The position numbers were made by a program, and so were the translations under genes. The notes beneath the pieces were generated by a model. It worked only from the letters and a program-made list of their open reading frames with translations, did no database searches and had not been told where the DNA came from. Shown in pieces: positions 1-14,560 of a stretch of DNA of 64,000 nt. The DNA is from Onthophagus taurus. Lineage: Eukaryota; Arthropoda; Insecta; Coleoptera; Scarabaeidae. The stretch is from contig NC_091976.1 of assembly GCF_036711975.1 (NCBI RefSeq), positions 11,532,001 through 11,596,000 of the forward strand, written 5' to 3'. The stretch's first letter is position 1. Each line of letters starts with the position of its first letter.

Positions 1-3000
1 AAAATATTTCTGTAATATGCTTCGGATACCGTTTTTTTTCAACACTCTTCTATTTTTAACATTTTTGAAAAATTCTCCATATTGATGCATCTAGGAGCAA
101 AAATGTTACAGACCATTGCGTTAAGAGTACAATTTGCTAAAACTTTTGTAGTAAAAATATTTCTGTAATATGCTTCGGATACCGTTTTTTTCCAACACTC
201 TTCTATTTTTAACATTTTTGAAAAATTCTCCATATTGATGCATCTAGGAGCAAAAATGTTACAGACCATTGCGTTAAGGGTACAATTTGCTACAACTTTT
301 GTAGTAAAAGTTGTTCTGTAATTTGCTTCGGATAACGTTTTTTTTCAACACTCTTCTATTTTCAACATTTTTGAAAAATTCTCCATATTGATGCATCTAG
401 GAGCAAAAATGTTACAGACCATTGCGTTAAGAGTACAATTTGCTAAAACTTTTGTAGTAAAAATATTTCTGTAATATGCTTCGGATACCGTTTTTTTCCA
501 ACACTCTTCTATTTTTAACATTTTTGAAAAATTCTCCATATTGATGCATCTAGGAGCAAAAATGTTACAGACCATTGCGTTAAGGGTACAATTTGCTACA
601 ACTTTTGTAGTAAAAGTTGTTCTGTAATTTGCTTCGGATAACGTTTTTTTTCAACACTCTTCTATTTTCAACATTTTTGAAAAATTCTCCATATTGATGC
701 ATCTAGGAGCAAAAATGTTACAGACCATTGCGTTAAGAGTACAATTTGCTAAAACTTTTGTAGTAAAAATATTTCTGTAATATGCTTCGGATACCGTTTT
801 TTTTCAACACTCTTCTATTTTTAACATTTTTGAAAAATTCTCCATATTGATGCATCTAGGAGCAAAAATGTTACAGACCATTGCGTTAAGAGTACAATTT
901 GCTAAAACTTTTGTAGTAAAAATATTTCTGTAATATGCTTCGGATACCGTTTTTTTTCAACACTCTTCTATTTTTAACATTTTTGAAAAATTCTCCATAT
1001 TGATGCATCTAGGAGCAAAAATGTTACAGACCATTGCGTTAAGAGTACAATTTGCTAAAACTTTTGTAGTAAAAATATTTCTGTAATATGCTTCGGATAC
1101 CGTTTTTTTCCAACACTCTTCTATTTTTAACATTTTTGAAAAATTCTCCATATTGATGCATCTAGGAGCAAAAATGTTACAGACCATTGCGTTAAGGGTA
1201 CAATTTGCTACAACTTTTGTAGTAAAAGTTGTTCTGTAATTTGCTTCGGATAACGTTTTTTTTCAACACTCTTCTATTTTCAACATTTTTGAAAAATTCT
1301 CCATATTGATGCATCTAGGAGCAAAAATGTTACAGACCATTGCGTTAAGAGTACAATTTGCTAAAACTTTTGTAGTAAAAATATTTCTGTAATATGCTTC
1401 GGATACCGTTTTTTTCCAACACTCTTCTATTTTTAACATTTTTGAAAAATTCTCCATATTGATGCATCTAGGAGCAAAAATGTTACAGACCATTGCGTTA
1501 AGGGTACAATTTGCTACAACTTTTGTAGTAAAAGTTTTTCTGTAATTTGCTTCGGATAACGTTTTTTTTCAACACTCTTCTATTTTTAACATTTTTGAAA
1601 AATTCTCCATATTGATGCATCTAGGAGCAAAAATGTTACAGACCATTGCGTTAAGGGTACAATTTGCTACAACTTTTGTAGTAAAAGTTGTTCTGTAATT
1701 TGCTTCGGATAACGTTTTTTTTCAACACTCTTCTATTTTCAACATTTTTGAAAAATTCTCCATATTGATGCATCTAGGAGCAAAAATGTTACAGACCATT
1801 GCGTTAAGAGTACAATTTGCTAAAACTTTTGTAGTAAAAATATTTCTGTAATATGCTTCGGATACCGTTTTTTTCCAACACTCTTCTATTTTTAACATTT
1901 TTGAAAAATTCTCCATATTGATGCATCTAGGAGCAAAAATGTTACAGACCATTGCGTTAAGGGTACAATTTGCTACAACTTTTGTAGTAAAACTTTTTCT
2001 GTAATTTGCTTCGGATAACGTTTTTTTTCAACACTCTTCTATTTTTAACATTTTTGAAAAATTCTCCATATTGATGCATCTAGGAGCAAAAATGTTACAG
2101 ACCATTGCGTTAAGAGTACAATTTGCTAAAACTTTTGTAGTAAAAATATTTCTGTAATATGCTTCGATACCGTTTTTTTTCAACACTCTTCTATTTTTAA
2201 CATTTTTGAAAAATTCTCCATATTGATGCATCTAGGAGCAAAAATGTTACAGACCATTGCGTTAAGAGTACAATTTGCTAAAACTTTTGTAGTAAAAATA
2301 TTTCTGTAATATGCTTCGGATACCGTTTTTTTCCAACACTCTTCTATTTTTAAAATTTTTGAAAAATTCTCCATATTGATGCATCCAGGAGCAAAAATGT
2401 TACAGACCATTGCGTTAAGGGTACAATTTGCTACAACTTTTGTAGTAAAAGTTGTTCTGTAATTTGCTTCGGATAACGTTTTTTTTCAACACTCTTCTAT
2501 TTTCAACATTTTTGAAAAATTCTCCATATTGATGCATCTAGGAGCAAAAATGTTACAGACCATTGCGTTAAGAGTACAATTTGCTAAAACTTTTGTAGTA
2601 AAAATATTTCTGTAATATGCTTCGGATACCGTTTTTTTTCAACACTCTTCTATTTTTAACATTTTTGAAAAATTCTCCATATTGATGCATCTAGGAGCAA
2701 AAATGTTACAGACCATTGCGTTAAGAGTACAATTTGCTAAAACTTTTGTAGTAAAAATATTTCTGTAATATGCTTCGGATACCGTTTTTTTCCAACACTC
2801 TTCTATTGTTAACATTTTTGAAAAATTCTCCATATTGATGCATCTAGGAGCAAAAATGTTACAGACCATTGCGTTAAGGGTACAATTTGCTACAACTTTT
2901 GTAGTAAAAGTTGTTCTGTAATTTGCTTCGGATAACGTTTTTTTTCAACACTCTTCTATTTTCAACATATTTGAAAAATTCTCCATATTGATGCATCTAG

Positions 3001-6000
3001 GAGCAAAAATGTTACAGACCATTGCGTTAAGAGTACAATTTGCTAAAACTTTTGTAGTAAAAATATTTCTGTAATATGCTTCGGATACCGTTTTTTTTCA
3101 ACACTCTTCTATTTTTAACATTTTTGAAAAATTCTCCATATTGATGCATCTAGGAGCAAAAATGTTACAGACCATTGCGTTAAGGGTACAATTTGCTACA
3201 ACTTTTGTAGTAAAAGTTTTTCTGTAATTTGCTTCGGATAACGTTTTTTTTCAACACTCTTCTATTTTTAACATTTTTGAAAAATTCTCCATATTGATGC
3301 ATCTAGGAGCAAAAATGTTACAGACCATTGCGTTAAGAGTACAATTTGCTAAAACTTTTGTAGTAAAAATATTTCTGTAATATGCTTCGGATACCGTTTT
3401 TTTTCAACACTCTTCTATTTTTAACATTTTTGAAAAATTCTCCATATTGATGCATCTAGGAGCAAAAATGTTACAGACCATTGCGTTAAGAGTACAATTT
3501 GCTAAAACTTTTGTAGTAAAAATATTTCTGTAATATGCTTCGGATACCGTTTTTTTCCAACACTCTTCTATTTTTAACATTTTTGAAAAATTCTCCATAT
3601 TGATGCATCTAGGAGCAAAAATGTTACAGACCATTGCGTTAAGGGTACAATTTGCTACAACTTTTGTAGTAAAAGTTGTTCTGTAATTTGCTTCGGATAA
3701 CGTTTTTTTTCAACACTCTTCTATTTTCAACATTTTTGAAAAATTCTCCATATTGATGCATCTAGGAGCAAAAATGTTACAGACCATTGCGTTAAGAGTA
3801 CAATTTGCTAAAACTTTTGTAGTAAAAATATTTCTGTAATATGCTTCGGATACCGTTTTTTTCCAACACTCTTCTATTTTTAACATTTTTGAAAAATTCT
3901 CCATATTGATGCATCTAGGAGCAAAAATGTTACAGACCATTGCGTTAAGGGTACAATTTGCTACAACTTTTGTAGTAAAAGTTTTTCTGTAATTTGCTTC
4001 GGATAACGTTTTTTTTCAACACTCTTCTATTTTTAACATTTTTGAAAAATTCTCCATATTGATGCATCTAGGAGCAAAAATGTTACAGACCATTGCGTTA
4101 AGAGTACAATTTGCTAAAACTTTTGTAGTAAAAATATTTCTGTAATATGCTTCGGATACCGTTTTTTTCCAACACTCTTCTATTTTTAACATTTTTGAAA
4201 AATTCTCCATATTGATGCATCTAGGAGCAAAAATGTTACAGACCATTGCGTTAAGGGTACAATTTGCTACAACTTTTGTAGTAAAAGTTGTTCTGTAATT
4301 TGCTTCGGATAACGTTTTTTTTCAACACTCTTCTATTTTCAACATTTTTGAAAAATTCTCCATATTGATGCATCTAGGAGCAAAAATGTTACAGACCATT
4401 GCGTTAAGAGTACAATTTGCTAAAACTTTTGTAGTAAAAATATTTCTGTAATATGCTTCGGATACCGTTTTTTTTCAACACTCTTCTATTTTTAACATTT
4501 TTGAAAAATTCTCCATATTGATGCATCTAGGAGCAAAAATGTTACAGACCATTGCGTTAAGGGTACAATTTGCTACAACTTTTGTAGTAAAAGTTTTTCT
4601 GTAATTTGCTTCGGATAACGTTTTTTTTCAACACTCTTCTATTTTTAACATTTTTGAAAAATTCTCCATATTGATGCATCTAGGAGCAAAAATGTTACAG
4701 ACCATTGCGTTAAGAGTACAATTTGCTAAAACTTTTGTAGTAAAAATATTTCTGTAATATGCTTCGGATACCGTTTTTTTTCAACACTCTTCTATTTTTA
4801 ACATTTTTGAAAAATTCTCCATATTGATGCATCTAGGAGCAAAAATGTTACAGACCATTGCGTTAAGAGTACAATTTGCTAAAACTTTTGTAGTAAAAAT
4901 ATTTCTGTAATATGCTTCGGATACCGTTTTTTTCCAACACTCTTCTATTTTTAACATTTTTGAAAAATTCTCCATATTGATGCATCTAGGAGCAAAAATG
5001 TTACAGACCATTGCGTTAAGGGTACAATTTGCTACAACTTTTGTAGTAAAAGTTGTTCTGTAATTTGCTTCGGATAACGTTTTTTTTCAACACTCTTCTA
5101 TTTTCAACATTTTTGAAAAATTCTCCATATTGATGCATCTAGGAGCAAAAATGTTACAGACCATTGCGTTAAGAGTACAATTTGCTAAAACTTTTGTAGT
5201 AAAAATATTTCTGTAATATGCTTCGGATACCGTTTTTTTCCAACACTCTTCTATTTTTAACATTTTTGAAAAATTCTCCATATTGATGCATCTAGGAGCA
5301 AAAATGTTACAGACCATTGCGTTAAGGGTACAATTTGCTACAACTTTTGTAGTAAAAGTTTTTCTGTAATTTGCTTCGGATAACGTTTTTTTTCAACACT
5401 CTTCTATTTTTAACATTTTTGAAAAATTCTCCATATTGATGCATCTAGGAGCAAAAATGTTACAGACCATTGCGTTAAGGGTACAATTTGCTACAACTTT
5501 TGTAGTAAAAGTTGTTCTGTAATTTGCTTCGGATAACGTTTTTTTTCAACACTCTTCTATTTTCAACATTTTTGAAAAATTCTCCATATTGATGCATCTA
5601 GGAGCAAAAATGTTACAGACCATTGCGTTAAGAGTACAATTTGCTAAAACTTTTGTAGTAAAAATATTTCTGTAATATGCTTCGGATACCGTTTTTTTCC
5701 AACACTCTTCTATTTTTAACATTTTTGAAAAATTCTCCATATTGATGCATCTAGGAGCAAAAATGTTACAGACCATTGCGTTAAGGGTACAATTTGCTAC
5801 AACTTTTGTAGTAAAACTTTTTCTGTAATTTGCTTCGGATAACGTTTTTTTTCAACACTCTTCTATTTTTAACATTTTTGAAAAATTCTCCATATTGATG
5901 CATCTAGGAGCAAAAATGTTACAGACCATTGCGTTAAGAGTACAATTTGCTAAAACTTTTGTAGTAAAAATATTTCTGTAATATGCTTCGATACCGTTTT

Positions 6001-9000
6001 TTTTCAACACTCTTCTATTTTTAACATTTTTGAAAAATTCTCCATATTGATGCATCTAGGAGCAAAAATGTTACAGACCATTGCGTTAAGAGTACAATTT
6101 GCTAAAACTTTTGTAGTAAAAATATTTCTGTAATATGCTTCGGATACCGTTTTTTTCCAACACTCTTCTATTTTTAAAATTTTTGAAAAATTCTCCATAT
6201 TGATGCATCCAGGAGCAAAAATGTTACAGACCATTGCGTTAAGGGTACAATTTGCTACAACTTTTGTAGTAAAAGTTGTTCTGTAATTTGCTTCGGATAA
6301 CGTTTTTTTTCAACACTCTTCTATTTTCAACATTTTTGAAAAATTCTCCATATTGATGCATCTAGGAGCAAAAATGTTACAGACCATTGCGTTAAGAGTA
6401 CAATTTGCTAAAACTTTTGTAGTAAAAATATTTCTGTAATATGCTTCGGATACCGTTTTTTTCCAACACTCTTCTATTTTTAACATTTTTGAAAAATTCT
6501 CCATATTGATGCATCTAGGAGCAAAAATGTTACAGACCATTGCGTTAAGGGTACAATTTGCTACAACTTTTGTAGTAAAAGTTGTTCTGTAATTTGCTTC
6601 GGATAACGTTTTTTTTCAACACTCTTCTATTTTCAACATTTTTGAAAAATTCTCCATATTGATGCATCTAGGAGCAAAAATGTTACAGACCATTGCGTTA
6701 AGAGTACAATTTGCTAAAACTTTTGTAGTAAAAATATTTCTGTAATATGCTTCGGATACCGTTTTTTTCCAACACTCTTCTATTTTTAACATTTTTGAAA
6801 AATTCTCCATATTGATGCATCTAGGAGCAAAAATGTTACAGACCATTGCGTTAAGGGTACAATTTGCTACAACTTTTGTAGTAAAAGTTTTTCTGTAATT
6901 TGCTTCGGATAACGTTTTTTTTCAACACTCTTCTATTTTTAACATTTTTGAAAAATTCTCCATATTGATGCATCTAGGAGCAAAAATGTTACAGACCATT
7001 GCGTTAAGGGTACAATTTGCTACAACTTTTGTAGTAAAAGTTGTTCTGTAATTTGCTTCGGATAACGTTTTTTTTCAACACTCTTCTATTTTCAACATTT
7101 TTGAAAAATTCTCCATATTGATGCATCTAGGAGCAAAAATGTTACAGACCATTGCGTTAAGAGTACAATTTGCTAAAACTTTTGTAGTAAAAATATTTCT
7201 GTAATATGCTTCGGATACCGTTTTTTTCCAACACTCTTCTATTTTTAACATTTTTGAAAAATTCTCCATATTGATGCATCTAGGAGCAAAAATGTTACAG
7301 ACCATTGCGTTAAGGGTACAATTTGCTACAACTTTTGTAGTAAAACTTTTTCTGTAATTTGCTTCGGATAACGTTTTTTTTCAACACTCTTCTATTTTTA
7401 ACATTTTTGAAAAATTCTCCATATTGATGCATCTAGGAGCAAAAATGTTACAGACCATTGCGTTAAGAGTACAATTTGCTAAAACTTTTGTAGTAAAAAT
7501 ATTTCTGTAATATGCTTCGATACCGTTTTTTTTCAACACTCTTCTATTTTTAACATTTTTGAAAAATTCTCCATATTGATGCATCTAGGAGCAAAAATGT
7601 TACAGACCATTGCGTTAAGAGTACAATTTGCTAAAACTTTTGTAGTAAAAATATTTCTGTAATATGCTTCGGATACCGTTTTTTTCCAACACTCTTCTAT
7701 TTTTAAAATTTTTGAAAAATTCTCCATATTGATGCATCCAGGAGCAAAAATGTTACAGACCATTGCGTTAAGGGTACAATTTGCTACAACTTTTGTAGTA
7801 AAAGTTGTTCTGTAATTTGCTTCGGATAACGTTTTTTTTCAACACTCTTCTATTTTCAACATTTTTGAAAAATTCTCCATATTGATGCATCTAGGAGCAA
7901 AAATGTTACAGACCATTGCGTTAAGAGTACAATTTGCTAAAACTTTTGTAGTAAAAATATTTCTGTAATATGCTTCGTATACCGTTTTTTTCCAACACTC
8001 TTCTATTTTTAACATTTTTGAAAAATTCTCCATATTGATGCATCTAGGAGCAAAAATGTTACAGACCATTGCGTTAAGGGTACAATTTGCTACAACTTTT
8101 GTAGTAAAAGTTTTTCTGTAATTTGCTTCGGATAACGTTTTTTTTCAACACTCTTCTATTTTTAACATTTTTGAAAAATTCTCCATATTGATGCATCTAG
8201 GAGCAAAAATGTTACAGACCATTGCGTTAAGGGTACAATTTGCTACAACTTTTGTAGTAAAAGTTTTTCTGTAATTTGCTTCGGATAACGTTTTTTTTCA
8301 ACACTCTTCTATTTTTAACATTTTTGAAAAATTCTCCATATTGATGCATCTAGGAGCAAAAATGTTACAGACCATTGCGTTAAGAGTACAATTTGCTAAA
8401 ACTTTTGTTGTAAAAATATTTCTGTAATATGCTTCGGATACCGTTTTTTTCCAACACTCTTCTATTTTTAACATTTTTGAAAAATTCTCCATATTGATGC
8501 ATCTAGGAGCAAAAATGTTACAGACCATTGCGTTAAGGGTACAATTTGCTACAACTTTTGTAGTAAAAGTTTTTCTGTAATATGCTTCGGATACCGTTTT
8601 TTTCAACACTCTTCTATTTTTAACATTTTTGAAAAATTCTCCATATTGATGCATCTAGGAGCAAAAATGTTACAGACCATTGCGTTAAGGGTACAATTTG
8701 CTACAACTTTTGTAGTTAAAGTTTTTCTGTAATATGCTTCGGATACCGTTTTTTTTTTCAACACTCTTCTACTTTTAACATTTTTGAAATATTCTCCATA
8801 TTGATGCATCTAGGAGCAAAAATGTTACAGACCATTGCGTTAAGGGTACAATTTGCTACAACTTTTGTAGTAAAAGTTTTTCTGTAATATGCTTCGGATA
8901 CCGTTTTTTTTCAACATCTTCTATTTTTAACATTTTTGAAAAATTCTCCATCTTGATGCATCTAGGAGCAAAAATGTTACAGACCATTGCGTTAAGAGTA

Positions 9001-9752
9001 CAATTTGCTAAAACTTTTGTAGTAAAAATATTTCTGTAATATGCTTCGGATACCGTTTTTTTCCAACACTCTTCTATTTTTAACATTTTTGAAAAATTCT
9101 CCATATTGATGCATCTAGGAGCAAAAATGTTACAGACCATTGCGTTAAGGGTACAATTTGCTACAACTTTTGTAGTAAAACTTTTTCTGTAATTTGCTTC
9201 GGATAACGTTTTTTTTCAACACTCTTCTATTTTCAACATTTTTGAAAAATTCTCCATATTGATGCATCTAGGAGCAAAAATGTTACAGACCATTGCGTTA
9301 AGAGTACAATTTGCTAAAACTTTTGTAGTAAAAATATTTCTGTAATATGCTTCGTATACCGTTTTTTTCCAACACTCTTCTATTTTTAACATTTTTGAAA
9401 AATTCTCCATATTGATGCATCTAGGAGCAAAAATGTTACAGACCATTGCGTTAAGGGTACAATTTGCTACAACTTTTGTAGTAAAAGTTGTTCTGTAATT
9501 TGCTTCGGATAACGTTTTTTTTCAACACTCTTCTATTTTCAACATTTTTGAAAAATTCTCCATATTGATGCATCTAGGAGCAAAAATGTTACAGACCATT
9601 GCGTTAAGAGTACAATTTGCTAAAACTTTTGTAGTAAAAATATTTCTGTAATATGCTTCGGATACCGTTTTTTTTCAACACTCTTCTATTTTTAACATTT
9701 TTGAAAAATTCTCCATATTGATGCATCTAGGAGCAAAAATGTTACAGACCAT

Positions 9753-12700
9753 TGCGTTAAGGGTACAATTTGCTACAACTTTTGTAGTAAAAGTTGTTCT
9801 GTAATTTGCTTCGGATAACGTTTTTTTTCAACACTCTTCTATTTTCAACATATTTGAAAAATTCTCCATATTGATGCATCTAGGAGCAAAAATGTTACAG
9901 ACCATTGCGTTAAGAGTACAATTTGCTAAAACTTTTGTAGTAAAAATATTTCTGTAATATGCTTCGGATACCGTTTTTTTTCAACACTCTTCTATTTTTA
10001 ACATTTTTGAAAAATTCTCCATATTGATGCATCTAGGAGCAAAAATGTTACAGACCATTGCGTTAAGGGTACAATTTGCTACAACTTTTGTAGTAAAAGT
10101 TTTTCTGTAATTTGCTTCGGATAACGTTTTTTTTCAACACTCTTCTATTTTTAACATTTTTGAAAAATTCTCCATATTGATGCATCTAGGAGCAAAAATG
10201 TTACAGACCATTGCGTTAAGAGTACAATTTGCTAAAACTTTTGTAGTAAAAATATTTCTGTAATATGCTTCGGATACCGTTTTTTTTCAACACTCTTCTA
10301 TTTTTAACATTTTTGAAAAATTCTCCATATTGATGCATCTAGGAGCAAAAATGTTACAGACCATTGCGTTAAGAGTACAATTTGCTAAAACTTTTGTAGT
10401 AAAAATATTTCTGTAATATGCTTCGGATACCGTTTTTTTCCAACACTCTTCTATTTTTAACATTTTTGAAAAATTCTCCATATTGATGCATCTAGGAGCA
10501 AAAATGTTACAGACCATTGCGTTAAGGGTACAATTTGCTACAACTTTTGTAGTAAAAGTTGTTCTGTAATTTGCTTCGGATAACGTTTTTTTTCAACACT
10601 CTTCTATTTTCAACATTTTTGAAAAATTCTCCATATTGATGCATCTAGGAGCAAAAATGTTACAGACCATTGCGTTAAGAGTACAATTTGCTAAAACTTT
10701 TGTAGTAAAAATATTTCTGTAATATGCTTCGGATACCGTTTTTTTCCAACACTCTTCTATTTTTAACATTTTTGAAAAATTCTCCATATTGATGCATCTA
10801 GGAGCAAAAATGTTACAGACCATTGCGTTAAGGGTACAATTTGCTACAACTTTTGTAGTAAAAGTTTTTCTGTAATTTGCTTCGGATAACGTTTTTTTTC
10901 AACACTCTTCTATTTTTAACATTTTTGAAAAATTCTCCATATTGATGCATCTAGGAGCAAAAATGTTACAGACCATTGCGTTAAGAGTACAATTTGCTAA
11001 AACTTTTGTAGTAAAAATATTTCTGTAATATGCTTCGGATACCGTTTTTTTCCAACACTCTTCTATTTTTAACATTTTTGAAAAATTCTCCATATTGATG
11101 CATCTAGGAGCAAAAATGTTACAGACCATTGCGTTAAGGGTACAATTTGCTACAACTTTTGTAGTAAAAGTTGTTCTGTAATTTGCTTCGGATAACGTTT
11201 TTTTTCAACACTCTTCTATTTTCAACATTTTTGAAAAATTCTCCATATTGATGCATCTAGGAGCAAAAATGTTACAGACCATTGCGTTAAGAGTACAATT
11301 TGCTAAAACTTTTGTAGTAAAAATATTTCTGTAATATGCTTCGGATACCGTTTTTTTTCAACACTCTTCTATTTTTAACATTTTTGAAAAATTCTCCATA
11401 TTGATGCATCTAGGAGCAAAAATGTTACAGACCATTGCGTTAAGGGTACAATTTGCTACAACTTTTGTAGTAAAAGTTTTTCTGTAATTTGCTTCGGATA
11501 ACGTTTTTTTTCAACACTCTTCTATTTTTAACATTTTTGAAAAATTCTCCATATTGATGCATCTAGGAGCAAAAATGTTACAGACCATTGCGTTAAGAGT
11601 ACAATTTGCTAAAACTTTTGTAGTAAAAATATTTCTGTAATATGCTTCGGATACCGTTTTTTTTCAACACTCTTCTATTTTTAACATTTTTGAAAAATTC
11701 TCCATATTGATGCATCTAGGAGCAAAAATGTTACAGACCATTGCGTTAAGAGTACAATTTGCTAAAACTTTTGTAGTAAAAATATTTCTGTAATATGCTT
11801 CGGATACCGTTTTTTTCCAACACTCTTCTATTTTTAACATTTTTGAAAAATTCTCCATATTGATGCATCTAGGAGCAAAAATGTTACAGACCATTGCGTT
11901 AAGGGTACAATTTGCTACAACTTTTGTAGTAAAAGTTGTTCTGTAATTTGCTTCGGATAACGTTTTTTTTCAACACTCTTCTATTTTCAACATTTTTGAA
12001 AAATTCTCCATATTGATGCATCTAGGAGCAAAAATGTTACAGACCATTGCGTTAAGAGTACAATTTGCTAAAACTTTTGTAGTAAAAATATTTCTGTAAT
12101 ATGCTTCGGATACCGTTTTTTTCCAACACTCTTCTATTTTTAACATTTTTGAAAAATTCTCCATATTGATGCATCTAGGAGCAAAAATGTTACAGACCAT
12201 TGCGTTAAGGGTACAATTTGCTACAACTTTTGTAGTAAAAGTTTTTCTGTAATTTGCTTCGGATAACGTTTTTTTTCAACACTCTTCTATTTTTAACATT
12301 TTTGAAAAATTCTCCATATTGATGCATCTAGGAGCAAAAATGTTACAGACCATTGCGTTAAGGGTACAATTTGCTACAACTTTTGTAGTAAAAGTTGTTC
12401 TGTAATTTGCTTCGGATAACGTTTTTTTTCAACACTCTTCTATTTTCAACATTTTTGAAAAATTCTCCATATTGATGCATCTAGGAGCAAAAATGTTACA
12501 GACCATTGCGTTAAGAGTACAATTTGCTAAAACTTTTGTAGTAAAAATATTTCTGTAATATGCTTCGGATACCGTTTTTTTCCAACACTCTTCTATTTTT
12601 AACATTTTTGAAAAATTCTCCATATTGATGCATCTAGGAGCAAAAATGTTACAGACCATTGCGTTAAGGGTACAATTTGCTACAACTTTTGTAGTAAAAC

Positions 12701-13383
12701 TTTTTCTGTAATTTGCTTCGGATAACGTTTTTTTTCAACACTCTTCTATTTTTAACATTTTTGAAAAATTCTCCATATTGATGCATCTAGGAGCAAAAAT
12801 GTTACAGACCATTGCGTTAAGAGTACAATTTGCTAAAACTTTTGTAGTAAAAATATTTCTGTAATATGCTTCGATACCGTTTTTTTTCAACACTCTTCTA
12901 TTTTTAACATTTTTGAAAAATTCTCCATATTGATGCATCTAGGAGCAAAAATGTTACAGACCATTGCGTTAAGAGTACAATTTGCTAAAACTTTTGTAGT
13001 AAAAATATTTCTGTAATATGCTTCGGATACCGTTTTTTTCCAACACTCTTCTATTTTTAAAATTTTTGAAAAATTCTCCATATTGATGCATCCAGGAGCA
13101 AAAATGTTACAGACCATTGCGTTAAGGGTACAATTTGCTACAACTTTTGTAGTAAAAGTTGTTCTGTAATTTGCTTCGGATAACGTTTTTTTTCAACACT
13201 CTTCTATTTTCAACATTTTTGAAAAATTCTCCATATTGATGCATCTAGGAGCAAAAATGTTACAGACCATTGCGTTAAGAGTACAATTTGCTAAAACTTT
13301 TGTAGTAAAAATATTTCTGTAATATGCTTCGTATACCGTTTTTTTCCAACACTCTTCTATTTTTAACATTTTTGAAAAATTCT
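9753..13383. repeat. Higher-order satellite block, copy of about 2870-6500
   Basis: The order of monomer variants here repeats that of about 2870-6500 at a constant offset of 6883 bp. Shared private variants include the CAACATAT substitution (2964 and 9847), the one-base deletion GCTTCGATACC (about 5986 and 12870) and the TTTAAAATTTTTG plus CATCCAGG pair (about 6175 and 13058). The offset is 45 monomers minus 2 bp. The blocks end near 6480-6600, where the partner copy switches to a GCTTCGTATACC variant. This indicates large-segment duplication inside the array by unequal exchange, or a repeat-assembly effect. Confidence 0.8.
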
Positions 13384-14560
13384 CCATATTGATGCATCTA
13401 GGAGCAAAAATGTTACAGACCATTGCGTTAAGGGTACAATTTGCTACAACTTTTGTAGTAAAAGTTTTTCTGTAATTTGCTTCGGATAACGTTTTTTTTC
13501 AACACTCTTCTATTTTTAACATTTTTGAAAAATTCTCCATATTGATGCATCTAGGAGCAAAAATGTTACAGACCATTGCGTTAAGGGTACAATTTGCTAC
13601 AACTTTTGTAGTAAAAGTTTTTCTGTAATTTGCTTCGGATAACGTTTTTTTTCAACACTCTTCTATTTTTAACATTTTTGAAAAATTCTCCATATTGATG
13701 CATCTAGGAGCAAAAATGTTACAGACCATTGCGTTAAGAGTACAATTTGCTAAAACTTTTGTTGTAAAAATATTTCTGTAATATGCTTCGGATACCGTTT
13801 TTTTCCAACACTCTTCTATTTTTAACATTTTTGAAAAATTCTCCATATTGATGCATCTAGGAGCAAAAATGTTACAGACCATTGCGTTAAGGGTACAATT
13901 TGCTACAACTTTTGTAGTAAAAGTTTTTCTGTAATATGCTTCGGATACCGTTTTTTTCAACACTCTTCTATTTTTAACATTTTTGAAAAATTCTCCATAT
14001 TGATGCATCTAGGAGCAAAAATGTTACAGACCATTGCGTTAAGGGTACAATTTGCTACAACTTTTGTAGTTAAAGTTTTTCTGTAATATGCTTCGGATAC
14101 CGTTTTTTTTTTCAACACTCTTCTACTTTTAACATTTTTGAAATATTCTCCATATTGATGCATCTAGGAGCAAAAATGTTACAGACCATTGCGTTAAGGG
14201 TACAATTTGCTACAACTTTTGTAGTAAAAGTTTTTCTGTAATATGCTTCGGATACCGTTTTTTTTCAACATCTTCTATTTTTAACATTTTTGAAAAATTC
14301 TCCATCTTGATGCATCTAGGAGCAAAAATGTTACAGACCATTGCGTTAAGAGTACAATTTGCTAAAACTTTTGTAGTAAAAATATTTCTGTAATATGCTT
14401 CGGATACCGTTTTTTTCCAACACTCTTCTATTTTTAACATTTTTGAAAAATTCTCCATATTGATGCATCTAGGAGCAAAAATGTTACAGACCATTGCGTT
14501 AAGGGTACAATTTGCTACAACTTTTGTAGTAAAACTTTTTCTGTAATTTGCTTCGGATAA
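12429..14560. repeat. Higher-order satellite block, copy of 7075-9206
   Basis: A run of unusual monomers is duplicated at an offset of 5354 bp. Markers in both copies are the GCTTCGTATACC variant, the TTTTGTTGTAAAAATA variant, a shortened T-run, the CTACTTTTAAC variant with an expanded T-run, and CAACATCTTC with CCATCTTGATG. A related offset of 5353 bp links about 950-2480 with 6300-7830. The nested offsets (5353, 5354, 6883, 3824) show repeated multi-kilobase duplication rather than monomer-by-monomer growth. Confidence 0.8.
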